Source: Arthrobacter sp. MYb23 (GTDB lineage Bacteria > Actinomycetota > Actinomycetes > Actinomycetales > Micrococcaceae). Taken from it: 64,000 bases of DNA. Location of the stretch: contig NZ_PCPR01000004.1 of the NCBI RefSeq assembly GCF_002979775.1, positions 124,001 to 188,000 on the forward strand. Direction: 5' to 3'. Position 1 is the first letter of the stretch. Each line of letters starts with the position of its first letter. Shown here piece by piece: positions 51,919-61,003 of the stretch. Made by a program: the position numbers and the translations under genes. Under the pieces are notes generated by a model. That model ran no database searches, was not told the origin of the DNA, and saw only the letters and a program-made list of their open reading frames with translations.

Positions 51919-53622
51919 CTACTGGACGGTGACCTCGGCGAGGCGAAGACCGAATCCGAATCGCGTCTTCGGGGCTGCCAGCTTGGGCAGGGCGCTGATG
52001 ACCACAATGACGTATTGGGTCTGCGTCGGCGCTGCAAGAGGCATGGTCAGTTCAGGTGACGTGAAGCTGTTGGTTCCCACCAGTTTTGCGCCATCCATGG
52101 CAGGACGATCGTTGGTGTAGACGCTGATGCTGCCGCCGGAGCCACCCAACTGGTTGAGGACGACGGACTTGACCTCGGTGGGTTCCTTGAGTTTGACCAC
52201 GAGCGGCATATCTTCAAAGAGTCCGCCCCAGTTTGCGGAAGCAAACTCCATGTCCGACCAGTAGCTGGCAGCGTTACCGTCAAAGGCCCTGACAAGATCC
52301 TTGTCATAAGTGGCGGCGAAGGGGAAGTCGCCAAGGCGTGTGATCCCTTCAATGGCCGGCGGTGTAGCGGGTGCGGGGGCCTCGGTGGGCTCAGGCTCCT
52401 CGGTTTCCGTGGCGGAGGTTTGCGGGGCGGACGTGCTCTGCGTCGCAGCGGGTGCACCGCTGGGCAGGAGGCTCCCAAGGTTAGTGACAGCAAGAACGAG
52501 TCCTACCACCAAGACGGCGGCAAGCAGGCCACCTACCAGCCAGCGAAGAGAACGCGGTTCCTTCTCAGGGGCCTCATCTTCGTAAACTTCCTCGTCCGCA
52601 TAATCATCCGAGTAATTGCCCGCGGCAGCGGACGACGCCGGGAAGTTGGTAGCAGAGCGATCGTAACCGGAGTCATTGCCGCGGCTTCCAAGACCACCAG
52701 CAGCTGCACCGGCACCGCCAGCGGATGCACCCCGGTCGCTAAAGCCATAGTCCTCTTCGGACCACAGTGAAACCTTCGGTTCCGCAGCCGAATCACGATT
52801 GACAGGCTCACGGGTTGCAGGCTCGCGGCTGGCTGGCTGCGAAGAGACGGCCTGGGTGGGGGGCTGCGACGCAGCAGGCGATGCTCGATGGCCGACGTCC
52901 GAGGAACCAGCATCGGAAGAACCGGCGCCAGCAGAAGCATTCGCGGCAGCACCGGCGTCGTTGTTCCTGGAGCCGGAATTCTTCAGCGCTGCAGCGGCGG
53001 CAACGCCCGCTGCTCCGGCGCCGGCAGCGGCCGCAGCGAGCTTGCCCGCAATGCCGCTCTTGGGCGAGGACGGGCTGGACGAGGGCATGGGCGGAACGTG
53101 CGGCGCCGTGCGTGCGGGTGCGGCCGGCTCAGCCTCGGGCGTATCGTCGTACTCCGACGGGATGGGGTAGCCGTTTTCGTCGTACTGAATGTACTCGGCG
53201 TCGTGCTCGTCATCCTCATACAGGCCGTCGTACGTCTCAGGCTCATAGGTCCGCGGCTGGCCGAAGATCTCGCTACCGAGCGTTTCCGTAAAGAATGGCT
53301 CGATGTACGGAGGGTTGGTGGCCACCACGAGGTCCAGCAGATCAGCGGCGGTGCTGTGGTTGGTGATCAGGTACGTGGTGTTTTCGCTGATGCCAAGGTC
53401 CAGGATCTGAACGTGTCCCGGCCGCTCCCCCGTGGCTACCTCGCGGGCGCTCTGGGCCACTTGCTCAGCATTTCCAGGACCGGCAACAAGGATGCTCACG
53501 GGACGGTTGAGGACCTGGTCCACGCCGTCGAGCACCTGATCTTGGTCATGCGAGGTCAATACATTGGCCGTGACCTTGTAGCGGCCGCCAAGTACTGATC
53601 CGACGTCGATCGGGTGGGACAC
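51919..53622 (-). CDS. Membrane protein with kinase-like N-terminal part, encoded after murJ
   Basis: A 567-residue protein starting with GTG (AGGAGG upstream). The first 115 residues (GSVLGGRYKVTANVLTSHDQ and on) look like the N-lobe of a protein kinase but lack the ATP lysine, HRD and DFG motifs. A very acidic, Tyr-rich and then Ala/Ser-rich linker of about 240 residues follows, one membrane helix at about 366-388, and an outside domain (residues 430-567) that resembles a discoidin-like beta-sandwich. In mycobacteria a pseudokinase is fused to MviN and binds FhaA; here a separate gene may do this, which is inference. Confidence 0.75.
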   Translation of the reverse strand: MSHPIDVGSVLGGRYKVTANVLTSHDQDQVLDGVDQVLNRPVSILVAGPGNAEQVAQSAREVATGERPGHVQILDLGISENTTYLITNHSTAADLLDLVVATNPPYIEPFFTETLGSEIFGQPRTYEPETYDGLYEDDEHDAEYIQYDENGYPIPSEYDDTPEAEPAAPARTAPHVPPMPSSSPSSPKSGIAGKLAAAAAGAGAAGVAAAAALKNSGSRNNDAGAAANASAGAGSSDAGSSDVGHRASPAASQPPTQAVSSQPASREPATREPVNRDSAAEPKVSLWSEEDYGFSDRGASAGGAGAAAGGLGSRGNDSGYDRSATNFPASSAAAGNYSDDYADEEVYEDEAPEKEPRSLRWLVGGLLAAVLVVGLVLAVTNLGSLLPSGAPAATQSTSAPQTSATETEEPEPTEAPAPATPPAIEGITRLGDFPFAATYDKDLVRAFDGNAASYWSDMEFASANWGGLFEDMPLVVKLKEPTEVKSVVLNQLGGSGGSISVYTNDRPAMDGAKLVGTNSFTSPELTMPLAAPTQTQYVIVVISALPKLAAPKTRFGFGLRLAEVTVQ

Positions 53623-53761
53623 GTGTTCCTCCTAGGCTGTCCGGGAGCTGCGGTCCTGCTCGTGGCTCACCCGGCTGACCGGTTGAACCGCTTTTGCAAC
53701 TACCTATATTCGTTTCTAGCCTAACGGATTGACGCCCGCGGCCCGTGATGGCGGCACCGGC

Positions 53762-55789
53762 TCACTTCCTGTGGTTTCCGCGCACAGGGAAGTATGGATT
53801 CTGTCCGGCGTCGCCTTGGTAGGTGCGCCGGCCCGGCAGCGGTACCTGTGGTCTGAACTTGCCGCCACGAGCTGTGCTGGGCGCTTCCTCCTCCGGCAGG
53901 TAGGTCTTGGGGGCCTCTGATGGGTTTTCAGCGGCTGGCTCGGTGGTTTCGCTGGAGCGCTGGGGTGCAAGCGCGGGTCCGGCCCTGAAAGAGGCAGCGT
54001 CAAACTCACCGGAGATGCGCGGAATCAAACCGGTATCGTCGGAGACTGTGGCGCGCGCCGGCGTCGTGCTTTCTGGTGCCGCGCCAGTAACTGGCGCAGG
54101 CGCGCCTCGACCCAGGCGACCCATAAGGGGGCGCAGGAGGTCGCGTAGTTCCGTGACATGGAAGACGCGGAGAAGGATCAGGTACGCAATCAGCATGACC
54201 GGCCCGACGACGACCACCGTCACCAGGGCGGCCGGGCGGCTGCTCCATGCGAAGCCGTCTGCGCGGTAGCTGCCCAGAAGCCACAAGGCGCCTGCACCGG
54301 CCAAGGCAGAACCCAAGCCTGCGTAGCCCATGCGGATGTACGAATTAGCGATGCGGGGACCGTCGAGGTGGCCCAGCAAACGGCGCAGGAACACGACGCT
54401 GATGACCACGGACAGGATGTTGCCCAGCGTATAGAGGATGGCGATCGCGTAGATGATCTGGCCGACGGGGAGGAACTGGATGAAGAATGCGCCCACCACG
54501 TAGATGATCGCCAGCCACAGCTGGACATACAGGGGCGTGCGGGCGTCCTCGTTGGCGTAAAACACGCGGGACATCATGAAGTTTGCGCTCAGGAAGGGTG
54601 TGCTGAGGGCAAGGATGGTGAGCGTCTGGGCCAGCATGACGCCGTCCTGGGGCTCGCCGCCGGAGAAGAACATGCCCAGCGGACCCGCCAGGGCGAACAG
54701 CGCCAAGGCACCGAAGACCGTGGCCACGGCCATGGTGCGGAGCCCGTGGGACAGGGCTTCGCGCAGTTCGGCTTTGTTGCCGTCCTGCGACGCACGCGTC
54801 ATCCGGTTAAAGAGGACGGTTGCCAGGGACAGCGCAATGATGGAGTGCGGCAGCAAGTACAGCTGGCTCGCGACTTCCAGGACAGCGTTACCGGGCAGGA
54901 CCGCAGCAGCGGCCTTGTCCCCGGCGTTGTCCAAACGCAGGCGCTCAGCACCGGGAATGGTGGCGATTCTCATGATGTACAGGAACGCCAGCTGCCCGAC
55001 GGCGGCAGTCGCCAGCGTCCAGACGCTCAACTTGGCGGCCTGGCCCAGTCCCACGCCGCGCCAGCCGAACCGGGGACGTAGCCCAAGGCGCAAGCGGAAG
55101 ACGGGAATCAGCAGGATGGCGGTCTGCGCCACCACACCAAATGTGGAGAAACCGGCAATAAGGAGCGTCTGGGTGGGGCCCCAATTGTCCAAGGTATGCG
55201 GGTTGTGGATGTTCTCGCCCAGAATCCAGATGAACATGCCCAGGCCGGCTATGGCCACCAGGTTGTTCAGGATGGGGGCCCACATGGCAGGCCCGAACGC
55301 CCCGTGGGCGTTCAGCACCTGCGTGAGAAGGGCGTAGAGCCCGTAGAAGAAGATCTGCGGCAGGCACCAGAAAGCGAAGGTAACAGCCAAGGCCTTTTGT
55401 TGCTCGGAGTAGCCCTGTGTTGTGAGGTCGATGACCAGAGGCGCCGCGAGGGTCACCAGCGCGGTCAACGCCAGCAGCACCAGGACTGCGAGGGTCAGCA
55501 GGCGGCTGATGTAGTCCGCACCACGGTCGGGTGCCTTGCTTGCCTTGATGATCTGCGGGACCAGGACTGCGTTGAACACGCCGCCGGCCACCAGCAGGAA
55601 GATCAGGTTGGGCAGGTTGTTCGCGTTAATGAACGTGTCATTGATGGTGGAACCCAGGCCGAGGGCGGCGCCGAGCATCCAGGTTTTGGCGAAGCCAAGG
55701 AACCGGGAAACGAGCGTTCCTGCTGCCATGATGGCGCTGGAACGTGCTTCTCCGGACTGAACGGACTGGGTGGTTTTGGCTTCAGACAT
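53762..55789 (-). CDS. murJ: Lipid II flippase MurJ (MviN)
   Basis: A 675-residue polytopic membrane protein that flips the peptidoglycan precursor lipid II. About 14 helices are seen up to residue 540. The N-terminal pattern AGTLVSRFLGFAKTWML contains the functional arginine. The last 120 residues form a cytoplasmic, Pro-rich tail with basic ends. It lacks the fused pseudokinase of mycobacterial MviN. It is followed by the kinase-like membrane protein 140 bases downstream. Confidence 0.93.
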   Translation of the reverse strand: MSEAKTTQSVQSGEARSSAIMAAGTLVSRFLGFAKTWMLGAALGLGSTINDTFINANNLPNLIFLLVAGGVFNAVLVPQIIKASKAPDRGADYISRLLTLAVLVLLALTALVTLAAPLVIDLTTQGYSEQQKALAVTFAFWCLPQIFFYGLYALLTQVLNAHGAFGPAMWAPILNNLVAIAGLGMFIWILGENIHNPHTLDNWGPTQTLLIAGFSTFGVVAQTAILLIPVFRLRLGLRPRFGWRGVGLGQAAKLSVWTLATAAVGQLAFLYIMRIATIPGAERLRLDNAGDKAAAAVLPGNAVLEVASQLYLLPHSIIALSLATVLFNRMTRASQDGNKAELREALSHGLRTMAVATVFGALALFALAGPLGMFFSGGEPQDGVMLAQTLTILALSTPFLSANFMMSRVFYANEDARTPLYVQLWLAIIYVVGAFFIQFLPVGQIIYAIAILYTLGNILSVVISVVFLRRLLGHLDGPRIANSYIRMGYAGLGSALAGAGALWLLGSYRADGFAWSSRPAALVTVVVVGPVMLIAYLILLRVFHVTELRDLLRPLMGRLGRGAPAPVTGAAPESTTPARATVSDDTGLIPRISGEFDAASFRAGPALAPQRSSETTEPAAENPSEAPKTYLPEEEAPSTARGGKFRPQVPLPGRRTYQGDAGQNPYFPVRGNHRK

Positions 55790-55815
55790 CGCCTTTATCG
55801 TCCCATGTAGCCGGG

Positions 55816-56367
55816 TCAGAGATGTTCGGGCAGTACTTCCCGAGCCAAATCGGCGATGCGGCGTTCGTTCGGGAAGGACAATTTCCGGGCCAGTTCGTGG
55901 AGGGGAACCCAGGCAGCGTCCACGGCCTCTTGGTCCGGATCATTCTCGATTGTCAGCTCTCCACCCGTTGCCCGGAGGAGAAAGTGGTGGACGGTCTTAT
56001 GGACGCGGTGGCCGCTCACAGTGAACCAGTAGTCGATGCTGCCAAGGGGCGCCAGGATGTTGCCTTCGATGCCGGTTTCCTCGGCGATCTCGCGGACAGC
56101 AGCTTCCTCGTTGTTCTCCCGGCCTTCCGGATGGCCCTTTGGGAGGCACCACTCAAGCCGGCCACCCCTATTAAGGCGGGCGATGATCGCAACCCGGAGT
56201 TCGCCGTCGGACGTATCTACAACGACGCCACCAGCCGACACTTCCTCCACAGTGGGAAGCGAGGCCTGCACCGGGTGCTGCTGGGCGGGCGCGACGTGTG
56301 CACCGATTGCCGACGGCAACGGTGCGTTTGTCCTCCTGCCAGGAGCGCTCGGGATCGGGTTGGCCAT
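55816..56367 (-). CDS. Nudix hydrolase
   Basis: A 183-residue hydrolase of nucleoside diphosphate-linked compounds. The Nudix box GHPEGRENNEEAAVREIAEETGI is split here as GHPEGRENNEE followed by AAVREIAEETGI and matches the consensus fully. An N-terminal lead of about 45 residues is disordered-looking. I chose the ATG giving MANPIPSAPGRR. It lies 26 bases before murJ on the same strand and is divergent from the CCA-adding enzyme, a common actinobacterial arrangement. Confidence 0.92.
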   Translation of the reverse strand: MANPIPSAPGRRTNAPLPSAIGAHVAPAQQHPVQASLPTVEEVSAGGVVVDTSDGELRVAIIARLNRGGRLEWCLPKGHPEGRENNEEAAVREIAEETGIEGNILAPLGSIDYWFTVSGHRVHKTVHHFLLRATGGELTIENDPDQEAVDAAWVPLHELARKLSFPNERRIADLAREVLPEHL

Positions 56368-56515
56368 GAGGTCCACTCTAACGACTCTTGCCCCCGAGTG
56401 ATGACTGGGACATGGCCACAAGATGGACTGCGGGAGATGGTCTGCGGACACATGCCTGATTTCGCATGGAACAGTGGCCCAATGCTGAGTAAAAATCTGC
56501 CAAGCTTAAGGGACT

Positions 56516-57985
56516 ATGGCGCACGTATTGGACAGCTCTTCAGTTAACTTCACCATCGATCCGGTGGTGCTCGACCTCGGGCAGCGCTTCGTCGATGCCG
56601 GCTTCGAGCTGTCCCTGGTGGGTGGGCCCGTGCGCGACCTCTTCCTGGGGAGGACCTCCCCGGACCTCGATTTCACCACCGACGCCACTCCTGACCAGAC
56701 CATTGCCGTCATTAAGAAGTGGGCGGACAATTTCTGGGAAATCGGGCGTGCTTTCGGCACTATCGGGATGAAGAAGAGTGGTTTCCAGATCGAAATCACC
56801 ACGTACCGTGCGGAAGCCTACGACCCCGATTCGCGGAAGCCAGTGGTGGCGTTCGGCAACTCCCTGACAGACGATCTCCTTCGCCGCGACTTCACCATCA
56901 ACGCCATGGCGCTGCGGCTGCCCAGCCTTGAACTCGTGGATCCGTTCGGCGGTGTCCGCGACCTTCACGCCTCGGAGCTCGCCACGCCCGGCGCTCCTGA
57001 ATCGTCCTTCTCGGACGATCCGCTGCGCATGATGCGTGCGGCACGCTTCGCGTCGCAGCTCGGCGTGTCGGTTCACGACAACGTCCGGCTGGCCATGTCC
57101 CAAATGGCGGACCGCATCAAGATCATTTCCGCTGAGCGGGTCCGCGAGGAATTGGTCAAGCTCATTAATGGAGCCCATCCCCGGGTGGGCATCGATCTCC
57201 TGGTGGACACCGGGCTCGCAGAGTTTGTGCTCCCCGAAGTTTCCGCCCTGCGCCTCGAAGCCGATGAGCACCACCGCCACAAGGACGTGTACCAGCACTC
57301 ACTGCAGGTGCTGGAGCAGGCGGCTGCGCTGGAAACGGGTCCTGACGGCGCCGTGCCCGGCCCCGACTTCGTCCTGAGGTTCGCTGCGTTGATGCACGAC
57401 GTCGGCAAGCCGGCTACGCGCCGCTTTGAACCGGGCGGCGCTGTGAGCTTCCGCCACCACGACGTTGTAGGTGCAAAGCTGACAGCCAAGCGCATGAAGG
57501 CGCTGCGTTTCGACAATGAGTCGATCAAAGCAGTGTCCCGACTTGTTGAACTGCACATGCGGTTCTACGGCTACGGCGATGCCGGCTGGAGCGACTCCGC
57601 AGTCCGCCGCTACGTCACCGACGCCGGCCCCCTCCTGGAACGCCTGCACCGCCTCACTCGGTCCGACGTCACCACGCGTAACCAACGCAAGGCCGACCGT
57701 CTGTCCTTCGCCTACGATGACCTTGAGCATCGCATCTCGAAGCTTCTGGAACAGGAATCATTGGCAGCAGTCCGGCCTGACCTCGATGGAGCGAAGATCA
57801 TGTCGCTTCTGGGACTTAAGCCTGGCCCCGTGGTGGGGCGGGCCTACAAGTTCCTTCTGGAAGAGCGGATGGAACACGGACCGCTCTCCTCCGAGGAAGC
57901 CGAGCAGAAACTCTTGGCGTGGTGGGAAGCGCAACCCGAGTCCGCCGTCGTCGAGCCATTGACCGAAACTGAGGAGCCCTCATGA
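56516..57985 (+). CDS. CCA-adding tRNA nucleotidyltransferase
   Basis: A 489-residue enzyme that adds or repairs the CCA end of tRNAs. The polymerase head has GGPVRDLFLGRTSPDLDF with the metal-binding DLDF, then RRDFTINAMAL and DPLRMMRAARF. An HD domain follows (FAALMHDVGKPATR). The tRNA genes for Leu and Ile in this window lack an encoded CCA and so need it. Its stop overlaps the phosphatase gene as ATGA. Confidence 0.95.
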   Translation: MAHVLDSSSVNFTIDPVVLDLGQRFVDAGFELSLVGGPVRDLFLGRTSPDLDFTTDATPDQTIAVIKKWADNFWEIGRAFGTIGMKKSGFQIEITTYRAEAYDPDSRKPVVAFGNSLTDDLLRRDFTINAMALRLPSLELVDPFGGVRDLHASELATPGAPESSFSDDPLRMMRAARFASQLGVSVHDNVRLAMSQMADRIKIISAERVREELVKLINGAHPRVGIDLLVDTGLAEFVLPEVSALRLEADEHHRHKDVYQHSLQVLEQAAALETGPDGAVPGPDFVLRFAALMHDVGKPATRRFEPGGAVSFRHHDVVGAKLTAKRMKALRFDNESIKAVSRLVELHMRFYGYGDAGWSDSAVRRYVTDAGPLLERLHRLTRSDVTTRNQRKADRLSFAYDDLEHRISKLLEQESLAAVRPDLDGAKIMSLLGLKPGPVVGRAYKFLLEERMEHGPLSSEEAEQKLLAWWEAQPESAVVEPLTETEEPS

Positions 57986-58563
57986 ACGCTGCGACTTCAC
58001 CGCGTCCGCAACTCTGGATCCTTCGCCACGGCGAGACGGAGTGGTCCAAGAGCGGTCAGTACACCGGTCTGACTGACCTTCCCCTCACCGTTGAGGGCGA
58101 GCAGCAAGCGGTTGAGGCCCGCAAGGTTCTGGAAAGCATCGACTTCGACCTCGTCCTGACCTCGCCGCTGCGCCGCGCCCGGCGCACGGCAGAACTCGCA
58201 GGCTACCCGGAGGCCGTCCATGAACCGTTGGCCGTTGAATGGAACTACGGCGACTACGAAGGCATCAGCTCGGACCTGATCCGCAAGGACAACCCCGACT
58301 ACCTCATTTGGACTGATGGCGTACCCAACGGCGAAACCTTGGACGAAGTTGCTGCCCGCGCGGACAAGATCATTGGACGGGTCCTGGAATCAGGAATGGA
58401 CAACGTCCTGATAGTGGCCCACGGACATTTCTCCAGGATCCTTACCGCCCGCTGGCTCGAAATGGACGCCCGCGAAGGACGGCATTTCATTCTGGGAACG
58501 GCGAAGGTCTGCACCCTTGGTTGGGATAAGCGGACGCCTGCAATTGTGCGTTGGGGACTCTAA
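57982..58563 (+). CDS. Histidine phosphatase family protein
   Basis: A 193-residue phosphoglycerate-mutase-like phosphatase. The catalytic motif is LRHGETEWS, with the second His in VAHGHFSRIL. It is translationally coupled to the CCA-adding enzyme. Substrate is not identifiable. Confidence 0.92.
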   Translation: MNAATSPRPQLWILRHGETEWSKSGQYTGLTDLPLTVEGEQQAVEARKVLESIDFDLVLTSPLRRARRTAELAGYPEAVHEPLAVEWNYGDYEGISSDLIRKDNPDYLIWTDGVPNGETLDEVAARADKIIGRVLESGMDNVLIVAHGHFSRILTARWLEMDAREGRHFILGTAKVCTLGWDKRTPAIVRWGL

Positions 58564-58641
58564 AAACGCGAATTTCGAAAAACTTTAGGCGAATTAGCTA
58601 ATTTCGCTGGTCAAACTACTTCTTCATGAGGTAGCTTATAT

Positions 58642-58702
58642 CTTGTTCCCAGAGCGACTCGCCGGGAACAAGGCGCGCATTCCCCGGTTCAGTCAACCGG
58701 GA
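58642..58702 (+). promoter_or_regulatory. Structured leader before a very small gene
   Basis: Two hairpins in a row: CTTGTTCCC with GGGAACAAG (perfect, 9 bp), then CCCGGTT with AACCGGG (7 bp). They follow TATATC near 58636, a possible -10. This may be a regulatory leader, but I recognise no known riboswitch. Confidence 0.5.
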
Positions 58703-58746
58703 CAATGCCACAGCAGGCTGTAAAGGCCGGAAGGAGGTTGGGAAAA

Positions 58747-58842
58747 ATGATTACTTTGACTAGCGGACGGAAGTTGACCGTCACTGCTACCCCGGCCTCT
58801 GCTGATGACGCGCGCCATTTTTGCTCACTGACCCACTCCTGA
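58747..58842 (+). CDS. Putative 31-residue peptide
   Basis: An ATG frame giving MITLTSGRKLTVTATPASAD and ending in CSLTHS. AAGGAGG lies about ten bases upstream. It is not similar to anything I know and it could be a leader peptide. Only the ribosome site and the structured upstream leader support it. Confidence 0.4.
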   Translation: MITLTSGRKLTVTATPASADDARHFCSLTHS

Positions 58843-59161
58843 TCTACCGGACCGGCTTGATGCCGGCGGTATTCCTGGCGGCCTTCCTGTCTTTGGATGG
58901 CTGAGTAGTCAGTTGTAGGCGCGGACCCACGCAGCATGCCGCGGGTGCGCAGTTTCCCCATAGTTCGGAACCAGCTTCTTGTTGGGTCGACTGCCGGAAG
59001 CACGCGCTATTGCAGGACGAATCCCTTTTCGGCCCGGTCCGCAATCCCCTCTATTAGCCTCGGCTATTTATGCCCTTTTGGCCTTGATTTCTTTTGAATT
59101 CATATGGCTCTAATTGTCGCGCCTAAATTCCGATGACATATCTCCCGAAAGGAGGTGAATC

Positions 59162-59302
59162 ATGCGAAAACGCCCAGAAGACATGCGCTTCTTCAAGAGC
59201 ACCAACGCTCCCAAGGATCGCACTCTGTTCAACGGCCAGCTGCTCGACCAACGTCGTGAAGACGTCTACGTTGTCCTGCACCAGATGGGACTCATCCGCT
59301 GA
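59162..59302 (+). CDS. Small protein of 46 residues, unknown function
   Basis: An ATG frame giving MRKRPEDMRFFKSTNAPKDR and ending in VLHQMGLIR. GAAAGGAGGTGAATC before the start is an almost perfect ribosome site. An AT-rich promoter-like stretch lies at about 59075-59115. The product is charged, soluble and has no membrane segment. A strong terminator follows at 59359, so this is a self-contained small transcription unit. No family recognised. Confidence 0.7.
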   Translation: MRKRPEDMRFFKSTNAPKDRTLFNGQLLDQRREDVYVVLHQMGLIR

Positions 59303-59358
59303 TGCCCAACGGCTGAGCCCGAAGGAGTTCAGATGCCACACATTGATGCTGAACCTCA

Positions 59359-59388
59359 AGGAGCCCACGCGGCTACGCGTGGGCTCCT
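59359..59388 (+). terminator. Rho-independent terminator of the small gene
   Basis: Perfect 13-bp stem AGGAGCCCACGCG with its complement, a four-base loop, then CCCCTTTTAA. Confidence 0.9.
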
Positions 59389-59402
59389 CCCCTTTTAACC
59401 TG

Positions 59403-59468
59403 GGTGGACCCTCTTTAGGCGGCTGGACCTTTGGCCTGGTGGACCTTTAGCCGGCTGGACCTTTCAGG
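59403..59468. repeat. Imperfect tandem repeat of about 33 bases
   Basis: GGTGGACC, then TTTAG and CGGCTGGACCTTT, occurs twice in a row just before the GT87-like gene. Confidence 0.7.
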
Positions 59469-59485
59469 ACTGTAAGCTCGATCCC

Positions 59486-61003
59486 ATGCAGGAGACGAAG
59501 CCTCACCGGCTGCAAAAACGTGCCCGCTTTGTGGTTCCGAGCCGCAGTGACGCCCTGCTTCGAAATTTCACGGAACTTGTGGGCGGTCCCCTGGGGAAGC
59601 ACTCCTCCCCGGGGAAGATGACGTCCGGTCCGTTCACCGTGGAACGCGTCCTGATCATCCTCACCGTATTCGCTGCAGTGCTCGCCATACTCGCAAAGGA
59701 CTACTGCCGTGTCCGCGGCTGGGAGACGCCCGGCCAGTTCTACGCAACGTGCTATTCGGACTTCCCTGAGCTTTTCCGGAACCGCGGCCTGGGCGAGGGC
59801 ATCTTTCCGTTCTTCACCCAAGGCAGCCTGTTCGAGTACCCGGTGCTCATGGGCATCATCGCCGGTATCACGGCCTTCCTGGTTCCCGGCCAGGGCGTGG
59901 GAAACGAACGCATTCTGGGCTACTTCGACGTCAACGCAACACTGATCGTCGCAGTATGGATCATCACGGTGCTCCTGACCGCAAGGATCAACAGGCGCCG
60001 CCCCTGGGACGCAGCCATGGTGGCCGTAGCTCCCGGGATCATTCTGGCCGGATTCATCAACTGGGACATGTGGGCTGTAGGGCTCCTGGCTGCGGCGATG
60101 TACTTCATCTCCCGGGACAAGCTGATCCTGGCCGGCGTGTTCATCGGGCTGGGATCAGCCACCAAGATGTACCCGGTCCTGATACTCGGTGCAGTGTTGG
60201 TCCTCGCCCTGCGCACCGGCAAGCTGCGCGCATTCTTCATTACGGCTGGCACAGCACTGGCATCCTGGCTGGTGGTGAATCTGCCCATCGCAGCGGTGAA
60301 CCCATCGGGCTGGCGCTACTTCTTCGAATTCAGCCAAGACCGTCCGGCCGGATTCAGCTCACCCTGGTTCGCTTACAACCTCGTGGCCGACAGAGTGCGA
60401 TGGACGCAGATTGATGGCGCAACCGTCAACACGCTGGCCCTGTCCCTGTTCGTTCTTGCATGCGTGCTTATTGGCGCCTTGGCCTTGTGCGCTCCGCGGC
60501 GACCCCGCCTGGCTCAACTGATGTTCCTGCTGGTTGCCGCGTTCATCCTCATCAACAAGGTCTACTCACCGCAGTTCGTCATCTGGCTTATACCGCTCCT
60601 TGCCCTGGCCCGGCCCCGCTGGCGCGATTTCCTCATCTGGCAAGCGGCCGAGGGTCTGCACTGGGCGGCCGTCTGGATGTACCTGGGCCAAACGACCAGT
60701 GGCGGCTCCGTCCAGCACAACATAGACATGTCTTACTACGTGCTGGCCGTGGGATTGCACATGGTGGCGACCGCCTATCTCATGGCGCGGGTGGTCATGG
60801 ATATCTGGGATCCCGCCCAGGACCCACTCCGCGCTGATGGAGAGGATGATCCGCATGGCGGACCATTCGACGGAGCACGGGACTGGCTGCGGTTCGACGT
60901 TTTCCGCCCGTCCCGGTCAGTGCTGCCGTGGCGTCCCCGGGCTACGGTGGAATCTACCGAAGCGAAAGCACCCCAGCGTATGGAGGTAAACAGCGATGGT
61001 TGA
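59486..61003 (+). CDS. GT87/DUF2029-like membrane glycosyltransferase
   Basis: A 505-residue polytopic protein of about ten membrane helices with hydrophilic ends. The pattern (FINWDMWAVGLLAAAMYFI, then FIGLGSATKMYPVLIL and INKVYSPQFVIWLIPLL) matches GT-C mannosyltransferase-like DUF2029 proteins that use polyprenyl-phosphate sugars in the envelope. The Asp of the NWDMWA segment is the likely catalytic residue by analogy. It overlaps the next gene by eight bases. Confidence 0.85.
   Translation: MQETKPHRLQKRARFVVPSRSDALLRNFTELVGGPLGKHSSPGKMTSGPFTVERVLIILTVFAAVLAILAKDYCRVRGWETPGQFYATCYSDFPELFRNRGLGEGIFPFFTQGSLFEYPVLMGIIAGITAFLVPGQGVGNERILGYFDVNATLIVAVWIITVLLTARINRRRPWDAAMVAVAPGIILAGFINWDMWAVGLLAAAMYFISRDKLILAGVFIGLGSATKMYPVLILGAVLVLALRTGKLRAFFITAGTALASWLVVNLPIAAVNPSGWRYFFEFSQDRPAGFSSPWFAYNLVADRVRWTQIDGATVNTLALSLFVLACVLIGALALCAPRRPRLAQLMFLLVAAFILINKVYSPQFVIWLIPLLALARPRWRDFLIWQAAEGLHWAAVWMYLGQTTSGGSVQHNIDMSYYVLAVGLHMVATAYLMARVVMDIWDPAQDPLRADGEDDPHGGPFDGARDWLRFDVFRPSRSVLPWRPRATVESTEAKAPQRMEVNSDG

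Noticed and set aside
59333..59398. A 21-codon frame after the 46-residue gene
   Set aside because: It runs through the terminator hairpin, so it is unlikely to be translated although GAAGGAG precedes it.
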